Shown here: one piece after another, positions 1 through 11,200 of the stretch
Layout: each line of letters starts with the position of its first letter
How positions within the stretch are numbered: position 1 is the stretch's first letter
NCBI GenBank assembly: GCA_024752435.1
Contig: CP103026.1
Span: 620,001-684,000 of the forward strand
Reading direction: 5' to 3'
Source: Allantophomopsis cytisporea
Lineage: Eukaryota; Ascomycota; Leotiomycetes; Phacidiales; Phacidiaceae
Length of the DNA stretch: 64,000 nt
Translations under genes and position numbers: made by a program
Notes under the pieces: generated by a model
What the model was told of the DNA's origin: nothing
Databases searched by the model: none
What the model saw: only the letters and a program-made list of their open reading frames with translations

Positions 1-1045
1 CATCACTGCTAGAGCTTGTAGGCCGAGATGTCTTGCGACTTGCACCTCCCCACAAGTAGTCCTTCCACCCTCTCTGCGTAGCCTTCGCTGTCCTACCCTC
101 ATCCACAAGTGCTCTGAGTGCATCGTTTGCGCGAAGAGTGGCCTCACCTTCGCCAGAGCTCGTTTCACCCACTGGCACAATATTACTCATAGCGTCATTC
201 ATCATATCCTCCAGAAGTCCTCCGTTTTGCTTCTTCTGGTTGGCATCTTTGGCTTCGTTCTCAATAGCTCGTAGTCGCGTCTCCAGATCCAAATTCGTGA
301 TGCCGCATTGCAATAAGATCTTTCTCAGTGCCCGCTCTCTATCTTCCGCTTTTCGTCGTAAGGTGGCAATCTGAGCATCTCGCTGGGCCAAGTCCTCTGC
401 GATTTGGCGAACCAGCGCCACGGCCCCATTTCGTGCTATCAGCCGTTCGATATGTTCATCGTTGGCATGGTGTAAGGCACCTGGGACATGTTGTGTGGAA
501 ACCGGTGCATCATCGAACAGTGCTGTACGAGGTCGTTCAGATGGCGACGTGGCTATCAAGCTATCGACGATAGATGGAGCTGGATCTGAGGGCTTTCGAG
601 GGGTGGTAAAGGTGCCATCGCTGGTGCTGGGTATGGTAAAAGATTGATCTCTTGGGGTCTCCGGCGAAAAGGATGGGAATGATGTGAGTGACTTGTCAGA
701 TGGTGCGAGAGAAGAAGCTGATGATGAAGCGTATGATGAGCACTTCCTGGGTTTGTTTCTTACGACTTGTGATGGTGTTGAGGTTGTTGAGCGATGTGAC
801 GAAGACCTCTTCAGGTGGTGTCCGCCGGTATCGATTTCCATTGCACCTTCGTAGAGTCTTCTTAAGGTGCTATCGAAAGCATCGGAAGGACTTCGTACAA
901 ATGCCGCTTCAGTAAATGCAGGTTTACATAGAAGATCGATGCTCTGAAGAAAATCGGGACTAAAATGTTGGTCTGGGCTGTAGCGACTGTAAATTGGTTG
1001 ATGGTCAACGAAAGAAATGATAGGGTTGTCGTCCAACGGCGTCAT
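1..1045 (-). CDS. Coiled-coil protein, 5' part only (runs off window start)
   Basis: One uninterrupted reading frame on the minus strand starts at ATG 1045-1043 (MTPLDDNPIISF) and is still open at base 1, giving about 348 residues. Residues 1 to about 190 are Ser/Thr/Pro-rich and look disordered. From about residue 190 the sequence becomes charged and helical (LHHANDEHIERLIARNGAVA, then ATLRRKAEDRERALRKIL), which is a probable coiled coil. Near the edge comes GWKDYLWGGASRKTSR, then Ser/Thr-rich sequence. The open frame has no stop and uses coding-like codons, whereas the plus-strand ORFs here are its shadows. The helical block reminds me of the N-terminal region of fungal TBC/Rab-GAP-type proteins, but the catalytic domain would lie outside the window, so this is only a guess. 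A possible extra 5' exon (ATG near 1131, GTAAGT donor) does not join in phase, so I kept the internal ATG. Confidence 0.7.
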   Translation of the reverse strand, partial: MTPLDDNPIISFVDHQPIYSRYSPDQHFSPDFLQSIDLLCKPAFTEAAFVRSPSDAFDSTLRRLYEGAMEIDTGGHHLKRSSSHRSTTSTPSQVVRNKPRKCSSYASSSASSLAPSDKSLTSFPSFSPETPRDQSFTIPSTSDGTFTTPRKPSDPAPSIVDSLIATSPSERPRTALFDDAPVSTQHVPGALHHANDEHIERLIARNGAVALVRQIAEDLAQRDAQIATLRRKAEDRERALRKILLQCGITNLDLETRLRAIENEAKDANQKKQNGGLLEDMMNDAMSNIVPVGETSSGEGEATLRANDALRALVDEGRTAKATQRGWKDYLWGGASRKTSRPTSSSSD

Positions 1046-2484
1046 ATTGATAAAGAAGCTGGGTGTACTATGACCCACCCCTGTTTTGGAAATGGCCGAA
1101 AGTCACTTACAGTAATGACAGCAATTTCCATCACAATCCTCGAACAGCAGGAAGAGCAACTCTTTTAAAGTCTTAAGGGATGACAACTCCGCTTGTCTGT
1201 TTTGACTTGATTGTCATATTCTGAAGTCGCTGAGCCAATTATTGACTTCTTTAATCGCTCACACAAAATATGCGCATTTGACGTGCTGTTGACCGTTGCT
1301 GTGTCGCACGACCAAGGTTAAAGACTAAGGTATCAGTCAAGTACATTACCATAGCCTTAGGTAAGGTAGCTTAGTGGAGAGGCACGAGATTGTGCTGATA
1401 ATCTTTGGCCAGAGATATTTGGTCAGGACCGGGTAATGTTTCACTTTTTTGGGCAAAAGAATTATTCATGACATGCTAATTGCGGAAGTCCCATTCAAAA
1501 TGCTGTATGGTGGGTCGTATATTTCTTGGGCCTTGACAGAAAGTGCAGGAATTAGAGAAATTAAAGAATTCCGAATTATTGTGTTGCTTGCACATATACA
1601 GCAATAAATCTTCTGGACTCACATGTCATGGTACGCTCTGCTGGTAAGGAAGAGTACATGATTGTCCTGAATATAGGTAGATCTGATTTATTGATCCTAG
1701 AGGATGCTCGTTGTAAAGCTATATCGATGTCTTCTTTGTTTTTATTTTTATTTGTTTCGAGTGTTTGGCTCTGTCATAATGTACCACGGTCTAGTACGAC
1801 ATGTATTTCGCTTTTCCATGGGTTGCTTTTTTATATCTCAACCACAATATATTCTCTGTATGATACATACATACAATTGTTTACCACTTTCACAAGAAAT
1901 GCATCCTTTCACCTAAACATTTCCCCGCAAACCTTATACTTTCGACATACATACCCTTATACTTCTAAAAGTCATATACGCTATATAGTGACAAAACTTG
2001 CATCTCTCTCGTAATATGGGATAAATATTAGCTAACAGCTTCACACTAACATTGATGTGAGGTGATGTGTACATGGAATGTCGCAAGAACCCCTCATCAT
2101 CAACCACTTAGAATAATTCGCATTAATACTTCTTATGTCGTCTTACAACAGAAAGAATCGCATATGATAAGAACTACTACGGAGTGATTCACCGTACGTA
2201 TGATTGCAAACGTCCCCTCAAACCTTAGTCGATACAATGCATCTGATGTCCTCAACCAGCCTGTAGAAGACAAAAGTATCGTGACACACAAACCGAACAT
2301 TTCTCTCCTCAAATCCAAGGCCGTCCCTCGGTCTCTTCCCCAGCTTTCGGGACGGTGCCGCGCATTAGTGCGGGGAAGCCAGTGAATCAGCAGTACCTTA
2401 CGTATATGATATCCACCGCCTCGGCTTCAAGATGTGTTGCTGTTCGATTCAACAATTATTGCTGGACCGAGCCGTTTGCACACA
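1046..2484. other. Intergenic, divergent promoter region
   Basis: About 1.4 kb lies between the minus-strand coiled-coil gene and the plus-strand dehydrogenase. It is AT-rich, and the ORFs in it (for example 1628-2014) have low-complexity, non-coding-like composition. It must hold both promoters. I see no RNA gene or clear repeat. Confidence 0.5.
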
Positions 2485-3577
2485 ATGACAGCAGCAGCAA
2501 AACGGCGCCTACAGGCGCTCAGCGAACAGCTCGTAGCTCCTATCCCCGACCAAGGAACGTTTGAGAATCTCCCGAAGCTCAAGAAGATAGGACCCGATTC
2601 CGCGGGGCCAAAGGTTAAAGGGAAAGTTGTTATAGTGACTGGTAATGATATATCTCCTTACGTCTTCCCTTAAAGCCCTCCTCAAGAAGCCGCAACCTCT
2701 CAGAACTTTGAGCATAAAGCTAAAATTGGTGTTTGTATAGGGACTAATTCTCCCCTCGGTATTGGACGCGCATCAGCACACCAATTCGCCCACAACGGCG
2801 CAAAGGCAGTCTACATCTGCGATTTCGACTCGTCAAATCTCGAGACTCACAAGCGCGAGCTAGTATCACTGTACCCGGACGTAGATGTGCATGTGCGGCA
2901 ATTCGATGCCGCAGACGAGGCGGCCGTGAAAGCAGTCGTCGACCACGCCGTGCAAACATACGGACGACTGGACGTCTTCTTCGCAAATGCCGGGATTGTC
3001 GGCAGCAACAAGATCTTCACGGATGTTTCCAAGGACGAATTCCTGAGGACGTTGAATACGAATACTATCAGGTGAGATTGACACCACTCAAGCAGCCTCT
3101 ATATATCTAATATCTTCAAGCGTCTTCATCGCGGCAAAATATGCTGCCCCAGCCATGTTGATAACTTCAGCAGAGAAGAAATACCCCTCAGGAAGCATAA
3201 TCGGCACGGCCTCGGTAGCTGGAATCCGCTCCAATGCAGGCTCTACGGACTACTCTGCATCGAAAGCCGGCGTCATCTCCATAGCGCAGACCATTGCGTA
3301 CCAGCTGGCTGGCACGGGCATCCGAGTCAACGCAATATGTCCGGGCGTGATTGAGACGGGCATGACATCTATGATGTATGAGGCGGCGCGCGCGCGCGGC
3401 ACGGAGAAAAAGATCGGGCAGCTCAATCCGTTGGGTCGAGGGGCACATGCCGATGAGGTGGCGCGTGTTGCGTTGTTTTTGGGCAGTGAGGAGAGCAGTT
3501 ATGTCAATGGACAGGCTTGGGCTATTGATGGGGGACTGTCAGCTGGGCATCCATTCGTGCCAGGGAAGCTTGGCTGA
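2485..3577 (+). CDS. Short-chain dehydrogenase/reductase (classical SDR)
   Basis: Three exons, 2485-2641, 2741-3071 and 3121-3577, give 314 residues. Both introns have GT..AG ends and keep phase. A Rossmann fold starts at about residue 47 (KVVIVTG). The cofactor loop is TGTNSPLGIG, two residues longer than the usual TGxxxGxG. It is followed by FFANAGIV (the NAG motif), a catalytic triad at about Ser194, Tyr207 and Lys211 (YSASK), and the C-terminal CPGVIETGM and NGQAWAIDGG segments typical of classical SDRs. The family oxidises or reduces alcohols and ketones with NAD(P)(H). The substrate cannot be told from sequence. The N-terminal extension of about 45 residues is longer than in bacterial SDRs and has no clear targeting signal. 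The start ATG at 2485 is the in-frame Met closest to the conserved fold with a plausible N-terminus. No pathway partner lies next to it. Confidence 0.9.
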
Positions 3578-3988
3578 TGGGATGCTGAGTACGGGCAAGT
3601 TCAGAGGAACTGATATAAATTCGAGAAGTATTAACATAAGAATGCATTCAACGTAACTTCCACGACAAGAGACCACGATAGTGGTTATGATCCAGTCACT
3701 AAATGCAGTAAAGTATGTAGCAAGTTATATTTGCTTCGTACAGATTACGAGCTAATTGACAAAACCTCATATGTCCACACCAAGCTCTCAGCAATTGCGA
3801 TTGTTGCTGTAAATAGCAAGTTCTCCCTATACAGGCAATTGCAAATAATAGCATAACGTCTCTCCATCGAACAGCGATTTGCCAAAACATCTAGTCTAGG
3901 TCGAGGTTATCATAGTAATACTCGTCCGGCGCTGCCTGTGCCATCATTATATGGTAGTAATCCTCAGATATCCCCATTCCAAATTCTC
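3578..3988. other. Convergent 3' region
   Basis: About 410 bases separate the stop codons of the dehydrogenase (plus) and the next gene (minus). They presumably hold the two 3' UTRs. Nothing else is seen. Confidence 0.5.
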
Positions 3989-5668
3989 TTAAGTTGCTAT
4001 CATCGTCTCCTCGAACCTGGAATCTCCCCATAAATAATGTGCATGATTGCCGTCATCCTCTTCATCAGATTCCTCGTCTTCAGGCTCTGTTGCCCACTCC
4101 TCGTTTGCCGGCCCCAAGAATGGAGGAAGGATATGAGGAGGAAGAGGTCCATGCCAGTGATGCGTAAGTGCATAGTTGAGCATTTCCATATGTAAATCCT
4201 CGGGTTGTGTTGTATCATCTTCAAAAGCTCTACGAACACGTTCCTTCTTGTGTAATTCGTCTGCTTTCTTGTTGTTCCAGACTAGCTTCTTTCCCTTGCA
4301 AACTTTCCAGAACCAAGTATTTGGGTTTCCAACAGAGACTGTCCACAGCTTGGCCTTAACACCCAATACATGGTTGAGAAATCTAATAGAGCGCTTTAGA
4401 CGGTCATTCTGTACTTTGATCTCTTCGAAGTCATCATCCCACATCTCATGGTCTTCTGGGTGTGGTACTATATTTGGATGAGGAATAGTTATAAGCAGAC
4501 GTTCAAGGTTCTTGAAAATTTTCATGGCTGGGAGAGCTAGCATCTCGGGTATTGGGCTGAGTTCCCATGGTACAGAAGTTGCATCGAGGTGGACCTCTTT
4601 AGGATCGTATGGCTTCAAAATACGCTCATCCGGTCCAATGTGTGGATAAAGTTGCATTGATCCGTTAACAAGCAAGCCACTGTAAGAGGTATCAGTACCA
4701 GTAGTAAGACATCTACGCGTATCCAAGCATATAGCTTAACATGAAAGAACAAAGCATCTACTATAGTAGGCAATGTGCCAAAGGAAGATGCCACACTGTC
4801 TATTATAGCGTTAAAGTATACATGATAAGAACAAGACTTACCCAAAATCTACCTTGAGCTTCTCAATGCTCTTGATCGCGGTCTTGCCCATATCATGACA
4901 GCTCCAAGTATTCTCATTTGAAAGTCGAAAGGTGTTGTGCTTAGAAAAGAAGGCAAGAGCTTCATGGTAGATTTCCGGTTGCGCTGTACGCAACGCAACT
5001 ATGAATGGCGGCATCCGAAGTCCAAAGCTATCTGGTAGAATGTAGCTATAAATATGCTCTCTGATTTCAGGAGGAAACCTCTCGAAGTTGACATTTGAGG
5101 GGACCTTGTATTTTGGATACTGAAACTGGTGATGCTGACAACAGGCGTCGGCAAATTCGCTATCTGGCTGTGGAACTGTCCACATTGCCCTCGCTGGCGC
5201 GTAAAGATTGAGAGCATATGGGACCTCTAGACGGTGATGGTGATGGTGATGTGGTGGAATGGGACCAACATTCGGCGGCAATGGACCAATAGGAACAGTG
5301 CTTGTAAATATGCTGTTTATAAAAGCACCAAAGTCACTAGGATCAAGAGGGTGAGGAGGTCCTCCAGGATTTCCTGGACTGCCATGTTGGTCTGGACTAG
5401 TCTGAGTTTCCTGGCCTATCAGATTGCCCAGGCCGCCCTGGCTTCCTGAACCAGCATGGGTTCCCGTTGAACCTTGGGTTGTTGAGCTTTCTTGAATACT
5501 TGAGCTTCGCGGCGTCTGTGAAGGGTGATGACCATCCTGAATTTCCCGGAGAAGTGGCTCAAATGGCGGGAGGGAAGATTGACTAGAAGGATACTGGCTT
5601 GACTTTTTAGACTCAGTTGCATCCTCATGGTCAGACTCCACGCTCGCAGTTTGTGCAGTTTTGGTCAT
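3989..5668 (-). CDS. Protein with F-box-like helix and low-complexity N-terminus, function unknown
   Basis: Two exons, 5668-4842 and 4679-3989, join in phase (GG|T) and give 505 residues. The 162-base intron has a GTAAGT donor and a TTACAG acceptor. Residues 1 to about 135 are rich in Ser, Gln, Gly and Pro. A run of six histidines lies at residues 140-145. At about 194-215 NFERFPPEIREHIYSYILPD resembles the short F-box-like/2EXR-type motif (hydrophobic, FPPEIR, I-Y) common in fungal proteins of unknown role. It is followed by LRTAQPEIYHEALAFFSKHN, a typical continuation in that group, and by an acidic tail (EDEESDEEDDG). If it is an F-box it would act as a substrate adaptor of an SCF ubiquitin ligase, but no substrate-binding repeats are recognisable. 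I cannot give it a function. Confidence 0.8.
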
Positions 5669-6463
5669 GATGAGAAAATGAGTGCATGAAGTGGAAAGTG
5701 TGAATGTGAATGTGAATATCAGGTGGTGACGTGAACTAGATATCGTCGCAATGTTGTGTTAGTAACACGGAGATGCGAGTAACCATCCAAGCAATGATAA
5801 CTCAGGACAGGCACTTTTATTTAAAGACGACGTGATTGAGTCATTAATCAACGCGTAGTGGATTGATTGTCCTGAGTTAGTATGCTGTAAGTGTTATTAA
5901 ATGATCGTGAACGTGGGGGAGGTAAAGTTAATTAGAAGAGGAGCGGAAGACGGCAGATAAACGTCGCAAAGTCCCACAAGCAATACTCCGTTAGTCGTTA
6001 CAATTTGCAAAAAGGCAAACGAGGCATAGGATATGTGCAGTATTCGACCTGCCCTTTCTCACGTCTCATAGTTGTGAAAGGTTGTTTGGGTGCAATGCCA
6101 TTCAAAGGTCATACGAAATACTGCGCACTTCGTACTTGCTTATTACAGACCACCTACATGAGAAGACTAGAATTGCACCCTAGCAAACGGGACAAATCAA
6201 ACTCCAGTTGCACCCCAATCTTTACGATTTACTTATCTGCATAGGAAGAGCTGAGTATCAAGGTTGATATAGCCTTTGTATTTGCTGTCATCGTTCGGCA
6301 TTGGAGCACTCAAAGGGGCATGTCTTGGCGTACAGCGTCTTACAAACAATACTCAGCCACCATAACCACATTGTCGGTATCGCTGAATCTACCACATATC
6401 CTTCACACGGCTGCATTTCCCTGCCTCGTAAATATTGGCTAAGGCTGACTTCTGTATTCTAGC
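5669..6463. other. Intergenic
   Basis: About 0.8 kb lies upstream of the minus-strand gene that starts at 5668. A short purine/T run (gtgaatgtgaatgtgaatat) lies just upstream of that start. No supportable coding sequence is seen; the ORF at 6005-6244 has no features. Confidence 0.4.
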
Positions 6464-6775
6464 CTAATTAGCTTGTGATAGACTGGAGATATCGGGTAGT
6501 GGTGCTTTGGGATTGATGCCGCCTGGATTTGATTGCAATGCCTCAATGCTGAGACAATATCGCCTGGCTCCTGCGAGACCTGCCATCATAATCGCAAACG
6601 CCCTGGCTACACCAAGATTTTCCTTTCCCGTCTCATCCAGAGTCGCACGGCCTTCCAAGTATGTTCTGGTCGCGGTCTTCGTCGGCGCTTTTGAGTTGCA
6701 GTCGTCATCATGGAATATCACCTATAGTAAGTTCATGCAAGTGGTCAAATAGGCTGTAACCTCACGAGTGCCACA
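6464..6775 (-). CDS. Possible small exon(s) of an unidentified gene
   Basis: A minus-strand frame ends at a stop at 6464 and reads back to 6721 without a stop (IFHDDDCNSKAPTKTATRTY, then a Gly/Ala-rich helix-like stretch ending PDISSLSQAN). Directly upstream an acceptor (ACTATAG) and a donor (GTGAGG, about 45 bases further upstream) join it in phase to an earlier short frame (NLQPRCPEDVAL). This gives a continuous reading of about 100 residues. I cannot find a convincing start codon. It lies downstream of eL27 on the same strand, beyond eL27's stop at 6891, so it could also be a chance ORF in the eL27 3' UTR. No family is recognised. Confidence 0.3.
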
Positions 6776-6890
6776 TCTTCGGGACATCTGGGTTGCAAAT
6801 TTGGAGATATTGTGTAGCATTCTTAGCTCATCATGTTGTGACAGATGCTATGTAAACCCCCATACCGACCCGCTGACAAGAAGGAACCTT

Positions 6891-7549
6891 TCAAAATCCT
6901 AAAATAACTGTTAGTATTCAATCAAATTGAGGTTGTGTAGGTGCGCCAAAAACGTACTAAGAGGGGTGAAGAACCAGCGGTTCTTGCCCGAGGTGTATCT
7001 CTCCTCCAAAGCCTTCTTGACGGTCTTCTTGGCATCCTCACGCTGGGAAACCTCCTTGAAGGTATCAGCGGTAACAACACCCTTCAATCCCTCCAACTCA
7101 AGAGTGTATCTTGTTGGCATCAAGTGGTTGTAGTTGATAACCTTGATGAATGGCTTGACCTTAGAGCGCTTGGTCTGGCGAGCCTTAGACATGCGGCGGG
7201 TGATCTGGGATGGGTAACGCTCAATACCGGCGACCAAGGCGTGAGGGTATGGGTGAGACTTGTTGCCGGCATCCTGTGGCTGGATGATCACAACCTTTGG
7301 GTGCAAAGTCAGCTCTGCCTGTTTCTTCAATTTCTTTTCCAATCGCAATATTCTCTTCTCGCATCGTATCGCATCGTCTATCGAGAATCGTATCGCAATC
7401 GTGGATGTGGAGTTCGTCTCACCTTCTTTCCGGCGTATCTGCCTCTGGTGATGATGGCGACACGGCCAACCTTGAGGACTATTCGAACACAATCAGCATT
7501 TTCCTCCTCATCGAAACATGCGATTGCCGTAAATGCACTCACACTTCAT
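6891..7549 (-). CDS. RPL27: 60S ribosomal protein eL27
   Basis: Four exons, 7549-7543, 7478-7423, 7294-6958 and 6898-6891, give 135 residues, the usual length of eL27. The protein starts MKFLKVGRVAIITRGRYAGK (KOW-type N-terminus), continues with VVIIQPQDAGNKSHPYPHAL and HLMPTRYTLELEG, and ends TPLRF. It is a structural protein of the large cytosolic ribosomal subunit. The first coding exon is only seven bases (ATGAAGT) and the last only eight (GATTTTGA, which carries the stop). Both are required to restore the conserved ends. The last intron has a GTACGT donor and a perfect TACTAAC branch site 11 bases before its acceptor. Intron-rich 5' ends are common in ribosomal protein genes. The only doubt is the transcript start. 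Confidence 0.97.
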
Positions 7550-8216
7550 GTTGACTGTCGTTGGCGGGTCGTTGTTGTCGTCGTAGATTCGCTGGTCGTC
7601 GAAAGTTCACTCTACAATTGCTGTCGCTTCCGAATCCAGCTCTCCAGGGTTCGCAACCCTTAGCGCAAACGCAGAAAAAGAAAAAGTGCAGGAAATTACC
7701 AGGCGAGATATTGCAGCCTTGAAATCGGTGAAAGGCCGCAAGGCAGCAGCAGGTAATGTGACTTTCTGTGTTATTTTTGCCAGCGCAGCCCAGCCAGGCA
7801 CAGGCCAATGCACTAGGAGCCTAATAGGCAACGGCGCGATGGTAGTCTGGGGAAGGCGCGCTTAAGCGAGACCTAATTACTATGGCAACTGTGCGATTGT
7901 CAATACAGGGGATGAATGGTAAGGTGATGATAAGGCGTGTTATTGAATAACACATCATCACATATACCTGGAACATCCTCGTACCTTTGAATTCTTTCCA
8001 CTATGCTCTCACGAATCCCCTCACAAATTTGAGCTTTGATCCTTATTTGAGCTGAGAACTATCAAATTCGTTATCATCATTCATCACAATCTCAGGAATT
8101 ATACGCGTTCCTGTGACGTTCAGTTCCTCCTAACGAATAAGTCGCACCGGCGCAACTACCACCAAGCCTACATTCTTCCAAACATTCCATTTCAGTTTCC
8201 CCCATACAACCGGGCC
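7550..8216. promoter_or_regulatory. Divergent promoter between eL27 and the giant repeat protein
   Basis: About 670 bases lie between two divergently transcribed starts (7549 and 8217). The region holds a 17-base palindrome, GTGTTATT-G-AATAACAC, at 7937-7953. Outside it, TGATGAT (7925-7931) pairs with ATCATCA (7954-7960). No coding sequence is seen. Confidence 0.5.
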
Positions 8217-11200
8217 ATGCCATCGGTAGAGCGAGAAGTCTCGCGAGATGGCGAGAGAAGATTGAGTTTGCAGCCTTCATCTTCATTTTCTTCTAATTCA
8301 GATTATGGACGAGCTTTAGTTCCTATGTAAGTTGTGGAGTCCGGTATCCACCGAATCACCAGAAGTCTCCGCTAATGATGAACAGGTGGGATAGCTCTGA
8401 CCCAGAACGAGCACCTCCACCATTGCCTTTGAACCCGGGGTCACCAGTAGCTTCTGCATCTCGTCCTAATACTTCCAGTGCGATTCAATCTGCTCATGCA
8501 GCACTGGCTGAGAAGGCTCGGGAGAACGCGTACACAATAAATCCACCACCACCACTCAAACGACCAGATACATCACCAGATAAATCCTTAGTTAAAGGCG
8601 CAACGCATAAACGTATGCAGTCGCTGCAGCCAGGAAGTGTTCGAGACTTGAGTCATTATCTCGAAACAAGGGATTCGAGTCCTTCGCCGACGAAATCCCC
8701 AGAGAAAAGCCAATCGCGTCCGACTACACCTCGTTTGAGTAAAGACTTCGTCACTGAAAGCAAGTCAGAAGACAAAAACGCTACAGTTTCAGCACCTCCG
8801 ACGGCCCGACGTGACAGCCTTCTAGACACTCCGTCGGTAAGACAATCTCTACGTAAACCCCACACTCATACTAGCATCCTGGGAGAGAATAGTTCTCCTC
8901 AATCAGCCACTATGCTTGCCCTGCAGTCAATGCCAACACGAGAATCTGATACCTCACTTGCGAGTGTTACCAATGGATCCAGCGCCATGACGCGTACACC
9001 ACAGACATTTGATGCGATATCAAACCAGATACTCAGTTTAACCAGCATTGCCACAAGCCTGCAGCGTGAGATGGCCCAGCTGAGTCGAAGAAGCAAAGAC
9101 AATGCTACTGATCTCCTTAGTCTGAAAGAAGCTACGAATTCACGTGATGAGGATATACGCAAGAGTTTAAGAGAGCTCGTTGCAGGTCTATCAGAGACAG
9201 ACTCTCAATCATCTCGTACTCTGTATGGTAGCGGATCCCTCTATTTGGACAATAAGCCGCATAATTCTCCTGGTTCAAAAATTAGCAAGACATTCACATT
9301 GCCACGCATTCCAAGTCCTAGCAGCTTTGCGGCCTCAATAGATCTAGATTCGACAGCCAGCCCATCTATCGTGCGATCCGATGCTGCGAGTATTGCATTG
9401 TTAGAGAAAGTCTTGCGTGAGATGGGAACCAGAGAGGGTCAGGACCACCTAGTCTCCCGCCTGACGGAAGTAGCAGACCGACTTTCGCAAGACCATGTCT
9501 CAACATCGAAAAAGCTCGAGGATCTAGTAAAGTTCATCAAAGAAAATTCTGGGTCAAATGCGCTAGTTGCTCATGGAAGCGGTGGCAATGGGACAACACG
9601 AGGCCGCAAGTTCAGTTTCGCTGAGGGTCCTCGACCAGAGCTTGAATTTGATCAACAGCGTCCAGGTCCGATGACAGAGAGAGTAAACGCATTGCTCAAT
9701 AAAAATAATCCATCTACATCCCATACATCCCCTGTGCTCAACGATGAAGTTGTCAAGGCGATCCGAAATGTCAAAGACAGCGTAGCTCAAGGTGGAGGCC
9801 TTACTGCCGAGGTAAAGGCTCTTGTACGTGAACTTCGTGGAGAGGTCCTGGGCATGGGTCGTGAGCTTGGCCGCAAGATTGAAGAATCCAGCACTAGACA
9901 GGACCTTGCTGCATTGGATCCCGCAACTGACAAGGAGGATATGATACGTATTGTTCAGAATGGGCTGGAAGATATACGACAACACATGGATAATGTTCTT
10001 CGCGACCAGCATCGCAAAACATCTGCATCAACAGCTTCAAATACCCAAGAAATTGCGAGTGCACTTAAGAGCGTTGTGGCTGGAGTGGCAATGGCACAGG
10101 CTGCATCTCGAGAGCAGCATCTCGATAAAACAGACATTGTCGAAGCCGTCCGAGAGGCCTGGGAAAGTTACAGGCCGGATATCGAGCTACAGCATTTCGG
10201 TCTTGAACGAGAGGAGCTTCTGTCTACCCTGAAAGAGGGTTTCCAGGAATATGCTCCTCAGCATGATAATCGGGATGGTGGCGCTACTAGAGAAGAGGTT
10301 TTTGAAGCCGTTGTTGAAGGACTCAAACATTTTGCACCTCCTCGTGTAGAACCTGAACCAAGTCTATCACGAGACGAAATCTTAGATGCCGTAAGAGAGT
10401 GCTTAGAGGAATTTGAGTTTCCCGCTGCTCCACCACTTCCGGGTGGTGACCTCACAAGAAACGATATGGTAGATGCTGTCAAGGAAGGGTTAAGCGGCTT
10501 CGACTTCCCTGTTCATGACCATAGTCAGGACCTTGTTCCTGCTACCATCAGTCGTGATGATGTTTTTGAGGCAGTAAGAGCTGCATTTGAGGCTGCTCCA
10601 ACTCCTGCCGATGGTTACAGTACGCAGGTGCTTGGGCGGTTGCAGGATGTTATCAACTCAATGCAACAAGAATTCAGGGCAGTTTCGGACGAAGCTAAGC
10701 AAAATGTAGCGGCTCATGGTCGTGATACTGAGCAGGTCCTTGATGCCACCAGAGATGGTCTTGAAAATCTCCGGTCGGATATTGAAGCTTATGTCGATCG
10801 TGTTGCTGGTACTACAGAGAAGGAGTATGTTCTTGAAGGTATCCAAGAGCATTTCGACAACCTTCGGACAGAAATTCAACTGCTTGCCAGCAAATTTCCG
10901 GATGGTAACTCACTAGACGATGTCAAAGAAGAACTAGATAATCTTAGAGAGACTATGGCAACTTCTCTTGTTCGCGGAGGCAGTGGTATCGAGAAGGAGG
11001 AGATACTTCATGCATTCAAGGAAGGCCTTGATGAATTACGAGCTGACATTGAGCGACCTCGGAACAGCAATGAGAGTGTCTTGTCGGGTACTGGCGAGAT
11101 ACTTGATGCTCTGCACGACGGTATTAATGAGCTGCGTGCCGACGTGGAGAAAATCAGTAGCAAGCCTGTTGATATGACAGTAAGCTATGAGATTCTTGAT

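Noticed and set aside
138..1168. Series of plus-strand ORFs at the window start
   Set aside because: They are shadows of a continuous minus-strand coding frame with much better coding character.
1628..2014. 128-codon plus ORF
   Set aside because: Low-complexity, Phe/Leu/Ser-rich translation of AT-rich DNA, with no domain and no supporting splice context.
6941..7663. 240-codon plus ORF opposite eL27
   Set aside because: It is the antisense shadow of the eL27 exons and introns.
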